From: Leguminivora glycinivorella
Taxonomy: Eukaryota > Arthropoda > Insecta > Lepidoptera > Tortricidae
Direction: 5' to 3'
DNA: 64,000 nucleotides
Assembly: GCF_023078275.1 (NCBI RefSeq)
Contig: NC_062980.1
Coordinates: forward strand, 13,968,783-14,032,782
Made by a program: the position numbers and the translations under genes. Below the pieces are notes generated by a model. It saw nothing but the letters and a program-made list of their open reading frames with translations. It was not told the origin of the DNA and searched no databases. This document shows, one piece after another, positions 44,781-56,784 of this stretch (its first letter is position 1; every line of letters starts with the position of its first letter).

Positions 44781-45915
44781 ATGTCGGGAATAGCCAGTGC
44801 ACGTTTAGCGGAGGAGAGAAAAGCTTGGCGCAGAGACCATCCTTTCGTACGTATGATTTGGATTACCGTTTTTTTGCAAACATCAATTGTTTGATATTTT
44901 AACGAGTCCGTCTTATTTTTCAGGGATTTGTTGCCAGACCTATGAAAAACCCTGATGGATCACTTAATTTGATGACATGGGAGTGTGCGATTCCCGGAAA
45001 GAAGGGGGTTAGTAGTTCTAGATTTTTCACTTTTTCCTTTCACCCATTATGCAGTCTTCTTCGTCAATGGAAGATATTTTGCTGATCACAGGAAATTACT
45101 TGTCGAAATATAATACCAGAATTACGTTTTACCTTCATATAATGGATTTCAAAACAAAGCATATCATGTAAGTTTCATCATTATACTTGACATTTAACAT
45201 TTGTTTTTTTTTCAGACACCATGGGAGGGTGGTTTATACAAATTGCGAATGATTTTCAAAGATGACTACCCATCGAGTCCCCCAAAGTGCAAATTCGAGC
45301 CTCCTCTGTTTCATCCCAATGTGTACCCGTCTGGAACAGTGTGCCTGTCTCTGCTAGATGAGGAGAAAGATTGGCGTCCCGCCATCACAATCAAACAGAT
45401 TCTGCTGGGTATCCAAGATCTACTGAATGAGCCTAATGTGAAGGACCCTGCACAGGCTGAAGCTTACACAATTTACTGGTTGGTATTGCCTTAGCCCTTA
45501 AACAATTCAGTATTTAATAAAATCATGGTTCAAGCCTGTAAAAGATTAATAAAATTTGCTTCTAAACCCATGGTTGTTTGAAAAGTTTTGCAATGTTTGA
45601 GGACTTATAGGCAAAACAGTCTTTAGTCAAGTTATTTGTCAGTTATAGGTAGATATTTACTTCCAAATTGCCTCCACCTGTTACTATATCACTTAATGAC
45701 TGATGAGTAGTTACATACCTACTGAAATAACCTATAACGTGACATTGTTTTAAATGTCAAGGTCACGCTTTCAAGGATCAAAATTGACAGGCTGCATAAG
45801 AGGAGTTATTGAATGTTACCATAGTTAATATTTTTTCTTTTATTACAGCCAAAACCGACTAGAGTATGACAAGCGAGTCCGCGCGCAGGCACGCGCCATG
45901 GCTGCCACCGAGTGA
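44781..45915 (+). CDS. lwr: UBC9, SUMO-conjugating E2 enzyme
   Basis: Transfers SUMO from the SAE1/SAE2 E1 to target lysines in the nucleus. Coding exons 44781-44846, 44924-45007, 45216-45478 and 45849-45915 join in frame to 159 residues, the exact family length. The start MSGIASARLAEERKAWRRDH is typical. The catalytic cysteine is Cys93 in YPSGTVCLSLLDEEKDW; Asn85 of the HPN motif and Asp127 (NVKDPAQAEAY) are present. It ends YDKRVRAQARAMAATE. An open reading past 45478 is intron read-through. The 5' end probably includes a non-coding exon near 44640-44688. All splice borders are GT/AG. Essential and conserved, so the assignment is very secure. Confidence 0.97.
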
Positions 45916-48270
45916 ACACACAACATTCTGGAATGTTCCTAAAGCTCAACTACCGCCATTTCAAAGTGTAGCTGCAACTGTAACATATATTTGAGTTCAT
46001 GCGGAACGCAAAGAGTCATACAATATATTGGTATCTTTATACTCTTTTCTGTGACTCTTTTCATTCCACAGAGAGGGTAGATAAAACGGGCATTTGATGA
46101 AATTAAAAATCAGTTCAGTTGCAGTAAACAGACATGTTACAGTTGCATCTATGCTATCTTGTCTGTTGCAGCCAAATGCATTCCACAAAAGAATCTGTAA
46201 AGAACATCATTTGGTATTGTATACTTACTCTGATTCCAGGGCTACCCCACAAGTCTCTGAAACTGGTTAATAATGTTAATATATGTTTAATTAGGGTTAG
46301 GTATTATCTTGTCTAAGCTGTATCTCAAGTATTATTTTGTTATATTACTCAAGATTGTACCTAAGGTTACATCAACACTAGGGTGGAGCGAAAAAACACT
46401 TTTCTGGAATTAGCAAACCTAATAGTTATCAATCAATGCCCCTTAGTCTATGAAGCCTTTGTGCAAATTTTCGGCTTTTTAAATCAACATCTTATACCTC
46501 CGCATTAGGGTTGAAATTTTTAAAATCTCATACAAACCTAAAAATTCAACTTTCAGATAAAAAAAAATTTTCGGCAGTATTATGTTTAGTATGTTATTGA
46601 TACCTATCATTATGAGAAACTACAAAAAGTTGCGAAAATAGCGTCAATAATCGCCAAAGTTTGTCTAGTTTCAGTACATTCGCCAAAATAGCCGCTAAAA
46701 TACTGAAAATTGGCGATTTTTAACGCTATTTTCGCAATTTTTGGTAGCTTCTTGTAATAACATGTATTAATAATGTATACTGAACATAATACTGCCGAAA
46801 AATATTTTTTATCTAAAAGTTGAATTTTCAGGTTTGTATGTGATTTTCAAAATTTCAAACAAAATGCGGAGGCAGAAGATGTTGATTTAAAAGCTGAAAA
46901 TTTGCACAAAGGCTTCTTAGACTAAGGGGCATTGATTGATAACTATTAGGTTTGCTAATTCCAGAAAAGTGTTTTTTTGCTCCACCCTAATCAACACAAA
47001 GAACATGTAAAAAATATATGGGGTAGTTCAGCTGACAAACATTCAAAGTATAAAGCTCTTTATGCAGAAATGTTCTTAGTGTTAATGTAACTTTATAACC
47101 AAATTAACTCAAATATTATGTGATTAATTATATAGGTTTTGTTCCAAAAACTTTTCAGATTAGTGGGGTTCTTTCTCATATTACATTTATGACTAGAAAT
47201 AATTGAAATCAGCTGATGTATTTTAGCTTAGGGCTGCAGAGAGCTCTTTTGTAGTATGTAAATCAAGTAACATTGTAAAATAACACAACACTCCATAATA
47301 GACCTGGCAATTATTGTTTACATTAGAATATTGTTAACTATTAAGGACCTAATTTATTGGTAAATGACAGCATTGGGGAGACAGTATTGGTCCCAAACGT
47401 TTGTGCTATACAATATGGTCTTATTTCTACAGATTTGTTTTTGTCGTGACACCTTGACGCGTAAAAACAATCTGCGAATATAAGATCTTACATACTGTCG
47501 AGATGTTCAAAACGTTAGTTGCTTTAAGAATCTGCGTCATTATTTTAACTATTTTTGTATCTTATGTCCGTCTTATCGAACAATAAAAATTAGTAAAAAC
47601 TATGGCATTGTTCTTTCCTATCCCAACTTTGTTTTTAGTGTTTTTAGCACATAATTTTATAAGGCTTGCTGTTGTACCGCATTAGTAAAAAAAATGGATA
47701 GACAAAATAAACTTAGGGATGCAAAGCAGTTTCTAAACTTTAGGGACCGCTTTGCACACAGACCTATTTATTTTCTCATTGGCTTTGCATGAGATCACGT
47801 GAGATTTGCTGCGAGTAGAGCAAAGAATATAATACTCACTAGAGTGCACTTTAGTGCACCTTGACCTCATTATTAGAATAAAATCAGCCCAAAGATTTCG
47901 ACACTATTGTAAATTCATTCTTATTTAAGATAAAATCAAAGAATGCGAAAATACTTCTGGCTGTAAACATTATTGTCATAGCTCAGAACTACAAAAGAAA
48001 TTAAAAAAGCAATTTGTCAAATTGACACATTTGACAATTCTAATTTGCTCTCTGGGTATTTATTTCTTTCAACTTGAATAGTTAATTACTTATTCATTAG
48101 TGATTTGTGTGCTTTCTTTATAATTAAATTATATTGGTCGTATCGGATTACATATAGGACTGCTAAACTTTCCTATTTTATACTCTTCAGTATTGGTATA
48201 AATTCTTATAACCTAATTCATTGTTGTTAAACACTTGCATAAATCTTATCAAAAACCTCAGACGATAACA
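45916..48270. other. UBC9 3' region and gap before p44
   Basis: No further coding exon. AATAAA occurs near 47582, a possible distal end of the UBC9 transcript. A foldback hAT MITE (46379-46989) lies inside. Nothing else was recognised. Confidence 0.4.
46379..46989. mobile_element. 611-bp foldback hAT-type MITE
   Basis: Ends TAGGGTGGAGCGAAAAAAC and its inverse GCTCCACCCTA, flanked by a perfect 8-bp duplication ATCAACAC (46371-46378 and 46990-46997), as hAT transposons make. The two halves are inverted copies over almost the whole length (for example GCCCCTTAGTCTATGAAGCC near 46439 against its inverse near 46905), meeting near 46690. Confidence 0.88.
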
Positions 48271-51200
48271 ATGGCAGACGACGAAGTGGATCCTAAAGAG
48301 TATCGCTGGGAAACCGGCTATGAGAAAACCTGGTGAGTAGCTGCCCTAGCTCTCTGTATCATATTTCTAACTTTTGTTTTGATGAATTGAGGTTATGTTT
48401 TGCTTGCACTAAAATTTCCGTCTTTTTTGACGCTTTTGCGTCTGAATAAGTAAACAATATTCTTATTATGTACACAGGGAGGCAATTAAAGAAGATGAGG
48501 ATGGTTTGGTGGAAGGCTTGGTGGCGGAGTTCGCCCAAAAGGCGGCTCGAAAGGCCGCGGCACCGCGCAAAGGGCCCGTGAGGCTTGGTATGATGCGCCA
48601 TCTTCTGGTGGCCGTGGATTGCTCCGAGGCGATGAGCTGCCAGGATATAAAGCCTACTAGATTCCTTTGCACATTAAAGGTATGTCATTCTGTATTTCTA
48701 TTTTATACTTATAACAAACAGAGTCACTTGTATGTGCTAAACAATAACTCCTAAGCTAAGTTGGTCATAGCAGCTGCGCCGGCAATAAAGAAGGTCACAG
48801 GTTTGAGTCCTGCTGGAGGTGTCAATTTAAAAATATGTAGAATAATTCCTGTTATCAATTTTGAGGTATGCATGTAAACCATTGTTACAATTCACAGTAT
48901 ATTTTAATTTTATTTATAGGTTTTATTTTAGTTTTCATGTTATTGTTTTAGTTCTTACTAGTTTATATGATTTTGTGTTAAATAAATTCTTCAATTCTAA
49001 TTTGCCTAATGTAATTAAATTGTTTTAGATGTTTAATAAATTAATCTCTATCAATTCACGGTAGGTATCTGTAATGTGTACAATCAATATAGCACATACA
49101 GTCTATTGGAATTGAAGTTATGCTATTAATATAAGTATTTTTAGGTACATTTTTACATGTATATGGTTTTTTCAATATTATAAACTTCATATTGATATTC
49201 TGTGTGTTTTTCAGTTGCTAGAGAGATTTATTGAAGAATTCTTTGATCAAAATCCCTTGAGTCAATTGGGCCTGGTGCTTATGAAGAATAAGAGAGCAGA
49301 GAGGCTCACTGAAATGTCAGGAAATGTCAGAAAACACATAAAGGCAGTTCAAGGGTAAGATTTTTTTATTTACAGAAAATTCTACTACTTTGTAGGATCT
49401 GTTTAACCTGTATCCTATTACATATACACTAGATCAGGGGTCACCAATTAGTTTCTTCAGGGGTTCAGTTTTTTAAATAGCGATCATGAATGATGAGCCT
49501 GCCAAGCAGTCCAATCCAACTGAGATGCCTACACCCCTCAGGGTAGTTTTGAGACTACTGTTGTCTAGACCAAACCCTTGTTACCAACTTAGTTAAGATT
49601 TGATCTGTGCATATCTTTTTGGTACTGCTTTATAAAAAAGTGTGTTGATTTTTTTTTATTTTTTTTGTATATTTTTTTTATTTTTTAAAATCACAATTTT
49701 TTCCAGCTTGTCAAATATGGCACTGACTGGTGAGCCATCACTGCAGAACACATTGGAGTTTGCCAGTCGAGTGCTCAAGCCCCTCCCTGGACATGCCTCA
49801 AGAGAACTGCTAGTGCTATTTGCCTCACTCACTACTTGTGACCCGGGAGATATAACTACTACTATACAGGTAGGATTGTGTGATACAATATGTCATTCAC
49901 AAGCAAAAAATATCATGTTATTGTTGTTTTTTTTTCTATACTACAAAATAAGTTTCTTTTGCAAAAATTTCATTTTTGGCACAAGCTTTTATCGCCAACT
50001 GTACCTTTCTTTCAACAGTTATCTACTGCTCTCCGAGACTTTTCTAAAAACCCCTTACTCTATGAGGATAAGCTGTTTCATAACAGAGTTCCTAAGGCCA
50101 CCTTTCTGCTCCATCATCAGATCAGCTCCATGATACCATAATATTGCATTGTCACGTGATTTACATATGTGTGCAAAATTTGAGCTCAATCGGAAACCGG
50201 GAAGTGGGTCAAACTTAGCTTCTACATTTTGACCCAAACTAACATACTAACAAGGCAAGTTAAATAAAAGCTTGTAAAAATAACCTACCAGAGCTTATCA
50301 GTTCCTTTTGCCTGCAAAATTATCGTACCTAAATGTACATCTTGTATAGGTTTAAACTGTTTAATGTGCAAATTAATATACCGGCTGTAAAGGGTGTTTA
50401 AAAAAAAAAAATTCGACAAAAAAATATGTGAATTTTGTATGGAAAATTTGCGACACATTTTTTTATTGTCGGAATCGAATCAGCTCGTGATTCTGAACAG
50501 AATGAGCCCAAACACGTCCAGATCTGGTGAAATTCGATATTTGGGTTTTTTTTTAAAAACACCCAAAACCTGTCTATGTTTTAATTAACAGTTTCCCATA
50601 TTTTTTTCTGATAGCACAAGTAGATCTTGGTACACTTGGTGGATCTACATCAAATAGATATCTTTCCTTATATTGTGAATTATGTTTGCAGAGTCTCAAG
50701 ACAGATGGAATCAGGTGTAGTGTCATTGGACTGGCAGCTGAAGTCAGGATCTGCAAAAAGTTATGTCAAGACACGGGTGGTGAATATGGGGTATGTAAAA
50801 AAATATAAAACATTAGTCTATTAGTGGCCACTGACCACATATTTTAAGTGGCACATTGTATCAGCAAACATCGAAAAAACAAAAATAGTTGACGAAAAAC
50901 CTTGGTCAGGTTTCTAATCATACATGGATGAGAGTTATAATAAGGATGTACTATATTATTATTGTCTTGTTGTTAGTATGATTCCGTAAGCTTCGCTGCG
51001 TCGCAGAATAAATAATTGTACTGTGTACTGAAGGCTCAATCAAAAAACTCTATTTAGTTATACAGAGTGTAACAAAAATGGTGGTGATCCGTTTAAGGGC
51101 GTACTCAGTATCGTATTCTTATCAGGAAAAAGTAGAAGAAAATTTTTTTTTCGCTAAAAAAATTTTCACTTTTGTATGAGCCGGGCCGCGCGAATCGGTC

Positions 51201-54200
51201 GAATCTCCATACAAAGATAAAAAAATTTTTTGCGAAAAAAAATTTTTATCATACTTTTTCCTGATGAGAATACGATACTGAATACGCCCTTAAACGGATC
51301 ACCACCATTTTTGTTACACCCTGTATTGAACATGCCTGTTTAGGCTGAGAGACGTTTGTCACACGTATCGGCGCTTGATAAGTTAATTACTTTACTATTT
51401 TTGACAATCCTAAGAGGCCAGCAAGATTCGACCCTAAACCACAGGTTTTGTATGATTTTTCCTTTCTGAATGCTACCAGTATGACTTTTTCTGTGCATAA
51501 ACTCTAATTTAATGTTTTCTAATTTGTTGTTATTCAGGTGATCCTAGACGATGTTCACTACCGCACGCTCCTGTTGGACTGTACGGCGCCTCCGGCCCGC
51601 GCGCGCAGCCTCGACGCGGGGCTCGTCAAGATGGGCTTCCCTCACGCGCCGCCCTCAGAACAGGACAACAGCGCCCCGCCGCCCGTCACTCAATGCATGT
51701 GGTTAGTACTTACTGTAGCCACACTAGTTCACAGTGTTCAATGTTCATACTAGTGCAGTAGTGTGCATCCTCGATACGGGGCTCGTCAAAATGGGCTTCC
51801 CTAACGCCCCGCCGTCAGAACAACCATGATTGACGTCTGAAAATGGTAGCTAACCAAATTGACCGCCAATCCAAGATGGCGGAAGGATTTGATCAGCTGT
51901 CTCATGGATTACTTGCCGAAAACAGCTAGAAAACACATTGTTAAGAAATTTGTGTTATTTGGACTACTTGCCGAGAACTAGAATAAACCACGCTGGACTC
52001 GCGATAACGGTCTGCACTGCCGAAACACTGCCGATACATACAGTTTGGGAACAGTTTTGCGTTTTACCTAAGTACCTTGCGGCTTCGTAGTGTATCTATT
52101 TGCTATCCTGTCATAAATTTTTCATTTTTTCATTAATTGTTCTTTTTTTCAGTCACTTGGAAGAAGGTGAAGGAGTAGGCACGGAAGGCCACCTCTGCCC
52201 GCAATGTCGCAGTAAATACTGCTCCCTGCCAGCGCAGTGTCGAACCTGCGGCCTCACGTTAGCGTCAGCGCCACATTTAGCCAGGTATGTGTACCATAAG
52301 GTCCACTTTTGGTTTCAAGTGTTTAGGAAGGCCAAAGGTGTAGTGAGATGTACGTAGCATATAACATATTATAATGCCTGACCAGAAATACTACGCGCCA
52401 TGTTGAGAAATCTCATCAAAACTATTTCTTCATACTACACTAAACTGTCAACGCATACATCAGAATAGCAGCGCCCTCTTGACAATAGTCATATATTTCT
52501 GGTAAGGCTTTAGTTAAGTTTGCATGCTTTATTAATGTGATATTTGTAATACAGACGTTTAGCACACGTACATGTTTTTATTTATTTATTGATGTATTTA
52601 ATCTGAACCCACACCACATGGCGACCGTGACAGGACACGGGGCACGACATCGAGTTTAATATGATACAAAAGTTTTGCAAGACAATATTTTTTATATTAT
52701 CTTATTTAATTTGCACGGTTTGTTGTAGGTCTTATCACCACCTGTTCCCAGTGGAGCCATATGAAGAAGTACCAAATGAAGGCCAAGCTCAGTGCTGTTT
52801 TGGGTGCTTAAGGCCTTTTGTGGAACTTGACAAAGAGGTAAGCAAAAAATCAAATCAAATAGTAAATATTGTAGTGTGTAAGTATTGTAGAGAGTAATGT
52901 TACAAAAATAAGGCCTGTATGTGACGTTATCTGGGTAAAGGGACCTTATTGTCGATGGCGCTTACGGCGTTATGAGCGGTGTTTGTAGACAGATACGACG
53001 CCGCGGGACGTAAGCGCCTTTTATATTTAGACCGTGTTCCAAAAGGTCGCAGGTTCGAGTCCTGCCTCAGGGGAGAATATTAAATTTTTTCTTTACTTTA
53101 AACATTTGTAGCACTGCACCCAGATGTTTCTGTTAGAAAACTAAATTACCTTAACCTCTTGGGGTCCAATGTCCTAATATTAGTACATATTACCTCCAAT
53201 GAAGTTTTAATCTCAGTTAAATATAATCACAGAACACCCCACTAGAAGCCTAATGCAAGCGATATTGTTCGAGACGCAAATCACCAATCCTTGCGGGGTG
53301 AGGCGGGAGCGCACGGTGCTGCCATTGGTCGTTTCAAATAATGGCACGCCTTTACGCTTAGCCGTAGGGATGGGAATGGGACATGTCTATTATAGACAAT
53401 GGTACCGGTACCAGTACTGTGGTGAATTTGTTTTGCAACAAATTATAATGTTATAGCAGTTTTTCTAACTTATTTATATTTCTTTAGTTATAAAGTATTA
53501 TTTCTACAAGAAATGGTAAGAAATGCGCAAGTTAGGCGTTTTTGCAAGCTTTTATTTAACTTGCAATGTTAGTATATTCGGGTGAAATCATGTGACTTTT
53601 AAAGCAGATATTTTTAACCGATTGAGCTGAAATTTTGCACACATAATTGTGTAAATCACGTGACGATGCAATATTATGGTATCGTGGAGCTGATCTGCTG
53701 ATGGACCAGAAACGTGGCAATAGATTAAATTTCATATCTGATTATGATGTTGACCTCAATTCCAATAAGGCCTAGTTACCCTTCGGGTTGGAAGGTCAGA
53801 TGGCAGTCGCTTTCGTAAAACTAGTGCCTACGCCAAATCTTGGCCAAAGCGGACCCCAGGCTCCCCCATGAGCCGTGGCGAATGCCGATGCCGGGATAAC
53901 GCAAGGAGGATGATGATTGTGATAGCACCTCAATAAAAATCATTCTACTAACTAATAACTAAACTGTGCATTTTTAATTACGTTTACTAAGTTAAATTGC
54001 CAACTAAATATTCTAATCTAATCAATCAACTAAATAACACTAAACACTACAGACTCTACAGATTCTAGATAATTATTCACAATTACAAATCTGCTTTCTT
54101 TTATATTTCATAAAATGGTAGCACATGGTACGAACGGTAGTACGAAGTTCCCGCAACAGACATAAACTAACATGGCCCCATCCCTAGTCGTTTACGTGAA

Positions 54201-54937
54201 AGAGATAGCATATCGCATTGTTAACTAGGCAAAAAGGGATGGACGCGCCTCGGCGCCGCTCAGTACAACCATATTGACCAGTATAAATGAACTCCGCGGA
54301 TAATAAACAATATTCAACAAAATAATTAATTTGACTTAACTGTGGAATGTTATTCCATCTTTTTTATATGTGGAAGTGTTAGAAGACTTGCCACACCACT
54401 TTATGCTGCAAGAGACCATTGTTTGCAACCAAATTTAATTATTTAAGATTTTTTCCCGAGCGTACACGAACACTGTTAGCGGGTCGTATACTTGGGTGCT
54501 ACTGATCGGTGTCGCGCGCGTTCAAACTTTTATACACCTGATTTTTCGTATGCTTGGTGACCGCGAGTCGCCCTGTAAGGGCCGTCTTGTTGGGTTGGTC
54601 TGTGAATATAATACAGTTGCTTTTGTTTTGTTCGATTTACAAACAAAAGAAATTAAACTCTCATTTCTAAAGCTATTGATTCAAATTTGATTGGAAATTT
54701 TGCTTGTATGGTGGGTCTTTAGCTTTAGAGAAGGATAGTAAAGTTATCAACCTGCTATGGAGTGACGTAATTGAAATGCAATTAGTAACTTTTCGTTCTT
54801 TTCAGTTGCACCGTTGCCCTCGTTGCCGCGAGCATTACTGCTGGGAATGCGCTAGCTCGGTCGCGTCCACACTGCACGTTTGTCCCGCCTGCGCCTCCCG
54901 TCCACACCTGTACCAGCGGCTGCCCGACCACGAGTGA
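48271..54937 (+). CDS. Ssl1: TFIIH core subunit p44 (GTF2H2/Ssl1), 9 coding exons
   Basis: p44 supports the XPD helicase in TFIIH for nucleotide excision repair and transcription initiation. Exons: 48271-48332, 48478-48679, 49215-49354, 49707-49869, 50692-50790, 51538-51701, 52153-52284, 52729-52837, 54806-54937. They join in frame to 1,203 nt, 400 residues (human about 395). Domains: N-terminal YRWETGYEKTWEAI; a von Willebrand A-like Ssl1 domain from about residue 60 (MRHLLVAVDCSEAM, LGLVLMKNKRAERL, SRELLVLFASLTTCDPGDI, GGEYGVILDD); a zinc finger (LCPQCRSKYC, CRTCGLTL); and the C-terminal C4C4 RING-like part (CCFGCLRPF, CPRCREHYCWECA, HVCPAC). All borders are GT/AG. Exon 6 and exon 9 have partial duplicates nearby. 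Very secure. Confidence 0.96.
48765..48830 (+). repeat. SINE head fragment (B box)
   Basis: GGTTTGAGTCCTGC after AAGAAGGTCACA is a B-box-like motif followed by a short T-rich stretch. It lies in p44 intron 2. The upstream half is too decayed to show an A box. Confidence 0.35.
50115..50275 (-). repeat. Dispersed repeat with GCAAAATTTGAGCTCAATCGG, copy 1
   Basis: Shares, in opposite orientation, the blocks around CACGTGATTTACA, TGCAAAATTT-type text and GCTTTTATTTAACTTGC with about 53548-53705. Both lie in p44 introns (4 and 8). No coding content. Confidence 0.65.
50394..50567. mobile_element. Small MITE with GGGTGTTTAAAA ends
   Basis: GGGTGTTTAAAAAAAAAAAA at the left and TTTTTTTTTAAAAACACCC at the right form inverted ends. 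Intronic in p44. The target duplication is not clear. Confidence 0.55.
51063..51323. mobile_element. 261-bp MITE with TA target duplication
   Basis: CAGAGTGTAACAAAAATGG is inverted at the right end (CCATTTTTGTTACACCCTG), with the arms extending through GTGATCCGTTTAAGGGCG for about 80 bases. TA flanks both ends. Between exons 5 and 6 of p44. Confidence 0.85.
51777..51832 (+). pseudogene. Partial duplicate of p44 exon 6 in the next intron
   Basis: GGGGCTCGTCAAAATGGGCT and CCCTAACGCCCCGCCGTCAG repeat 51620-51665 of exon 6 with a few substitutions, about 165 bases further on. The copy has no acceptor of its own and is cut off after CAGAACAACC. Confidence 0.8.
53040..53085 (+). repeat. SINE head fragment (B box)
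   Basis: GGTCGCAGGTTCGAGTCCTGCC carries a perfect-looking B box, cited by position 53045-53066. Just upstream (52962-53015) TGGCGCTTACGG and CGTAAGCGCC form a weak inverted repeat. No cloverleaf, hence not a tRNA gene. Confidence 0.5.
53548..53705 (+). repeat. Dispersed repeat, copy 2 (opposite orientation to 50115-50275)
   Basis: Starts GCAAGCTTTTATTTAACTTG, includes CCGATTGAGCTGAAATTTTG and CACGTGACGATGC. Its inverted partner is in p44 intron 4, so the two could pair in the pre-mRNA. Confidence 0.65.
53755..53930 (+). repeat. RTE-type LINE 3' tail
   Basis: Contains AAGGCCTAGTTACCCTTCGG, GGTCAGATGGCAGTCGC and AGCGGACCCCAGGCTCCC, and ends GGATAACGCAAGGAGGATG with a GAT-type simple tail. I recognise this as the 3' UTR of lepidopteran RTE elements. 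Only the tail is present, in p44 intron 8. Confidence 0.7.
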
Positions 54938-55310
54938 AGCGAGGACACGTGTGACTGTGTGTATACTTGTACATCGCCGATTATTGAGGTCATTCACGGT
55001 CACAAATAAGAGTACTACCACTGCTGGGAATGCGCTAGCTCGGTCGCGTCCACACTGCACGTTTGTCCCGCTTGCGCCTCCCGTCCACACCTGTATCAGC
55101 GGCTGCCCGACCACGAGTGAAGCGAGGACACGTGTGACTGTGTGTATACTTGTACATCGCCGATTATTGAGGTCATTCACGGTCACAAATAAGAGTACTA
55201 CTACTGCTGGGAATGCGCTGGCTCGGTCGCGTCCACACTGCACGTTTGTCCCGCCTGCGCCTCCCGTCCACACCTATACCAGCGGCTGCGCGACCACGAG
55301 TGAAGCGAGG
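54838..55310 (+). repeat. 183-bp tandem duplication of the p44 last exon
   Basis: CTGCTGGGAATGCGCT starts at 54838, 55021 and 55204, an exact 183-base period. Each copy carries most of the exon 9 coding text, the stop TGA, and about 80 bases after it. Copies 2 and 3 lie downstream of the stop and would be 3' UTR. Few substitutions separate the copies, so it is recent. Open frames over the array on either strand are artefacts of the repeat. Confidence 0.93.
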
Positions 55311-55520
55311 ATATGTGTTAGTATTTTATTCTGTTTTTCTAGTGCGAAAAGAGAGGACATGACTTAGTGTGGGTAACCTATCGATGTTTCGAAAATCCTT
55401 TGTCCGATTATCACTTGTCCGAAAACGGTTGACAGAATTTTTATAATCCAAATACATTGTTTACCATATTTTTAAAATGTCGCTAGTTTGCTATGCCACA
55501 TTATCGTTTTCCCGAAACTA

Positions 55521-55770
55521 TAACCAGAAGAACGGTTGCCAACTTTATCATTTGACAACCAATTTGTTAACCACCTTTTCATAAATCCGATGCTACGTGA
55601 CATCGAAATGTCATTTTCCCTAATATCATTTTATAGAAACTCAATAACCAGAAGAACGCGGTTGCCAATCTTATCATTTGACAACCGTTTCGTTAACCAC
55701 CTTTTCATAAATCCGATGCTACGCGACATCGACATGTCATTTTCCCTAATATAATTTTATTGAAACATAA
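55521..55770. repeat. 124-bp x 2 tandem duplication
   Basis: TAACCAGAAGAACG, ATCATTTGACAACC, TTCATAAATCCGATGCTACG and GTCATTTTCCCTAATAT recur with a shift of about 124 bases. It lies in the left arm of foldback element 2. Confidence 0.9.
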
Positions 55771-55779
55771 AAAAAAATT

Positions 55780-56450
55780 GGTTAGGTTAGAAATGCGACC
55801 CCCACGGAAACAAACTTGCTAAGAAAAGTGGGTTAGGTTAGATTAGAACTGCGACCATACAGAAACAAACCCTTACCATAAGAGTGGGTTAGGTTAGGTT
55901 AGAACTGCGACCATACAGAAACAAACTTGTGCTAGAGAAGTGGGTTAGGTTAGGTTAGAACTGCGACCCTCACAAAAACAAACATTAGCAAGAAAAGTGG
56001 GTTAGGTTAGGTTAGAACTGCGACCATTCAGACACAAACTTGTGCTAGAAAAGTGGGTTAGGTTAGGTTAGGTTAGAACTGCGACCATACAGAAACAAAC
56101 TTGTGCTAGAGAAGTGGGTTAGGTTAGGTTAGAACTGCGACCCTCACAAAAACAAACATTAGCAAGAAAAGTGGGTTAGGTTAGGTTAGAACTGCGACCG
56201 TTCAGACACAAACTTGTGCTAGAAAAGTGGGTTAGGTTAGGTTAGGTTAGAACTGCGACCATACAGAAACAAACTTGTGCTAGAAAAGTGGGTTAGGTTC
56301 GGTTAGAACTGCGACCATGCAGAAACAAACTTGTGCTAGAAAAGTGGGTTAGGTTAGGTTAGAACTGCGACCCTCACAGAAACAAACATTTGTAAGAAAG
56401 TGGGTTAGGTTAGGTTAGAACTGCGACCCTACAGAAACAAACCTTTGCCA
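55780..56450. repeat. Minisatellite, about 57-bp units x 12
   Basis: Units GTGGGTTAGGTTAGGTTAG, AACTGCGACC, AGAAACAAACTTGTGCTAG. Higher-order order is visible: the pair of variants TACAGAAACAAAC and CTCACAAAAACAAAC alternates in part. Some units carry an extra GGTTA. Related to the array at 37300-37795. Confidence 0.92.
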
Positions 56451-56535
56451 CAAACTCTTATGGCAAGGACTCATAGGTCAAGTAAAAACTGCGACCGTGA
56501 GAGTCGGTCGAGAACAAACTTTTGTTAGAAAATTA

Positions 56536-56784
56536 CACTGAGAGAAAATACAACCAGTTTTCATGTTCGTTCAACAAGTTTTTTGGTTAAAATAGCGCCT
56601 ACGTGCTCTTTGGTTCAAACAACAAGCTACTTGTCATTTGAATCGGCAATATATTTGAATCAACAAGTCGATTTTATAAAAACAACCTGACACATATTGT
56701 TTTAAACATACGTTTGGCTGATTCAAACGGATAAACCGCAACAAGTCGAACTTGTTAAATTCACAATGCAAATTTCTCTCAGTG
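56536..56784. mobile_element. 249-bp MITE (CACTGAGAGAAA ends)
   Basis: CACTGAGAGAAA and its exact inverse TTTCTCTCAGTG, with TA outside both ends. The interior contains many AACAAGT words. Nested in foldback element 2. Confidence 0.85.

Noticed and set aside
45201..45494. 97-codon frame as a stand-alone E2-like gene
   Set aside because: It is exon 3 of UBC9 with intron read-through at both ends.
49642..50133. 163-codon plus frame starting in a T-rich intron
   Set aside because: Only 49707-49869 is real (p44 exon 4); the rest is phenylalanine/leucine-rich intron translation.
54782..55273. 163-codon minus-strand frame with internal repeats
   Set aside because: Shadow of the 183-bp triplication of the p44 terminal exon (183 is divisible by 3, so any open frame repeats).
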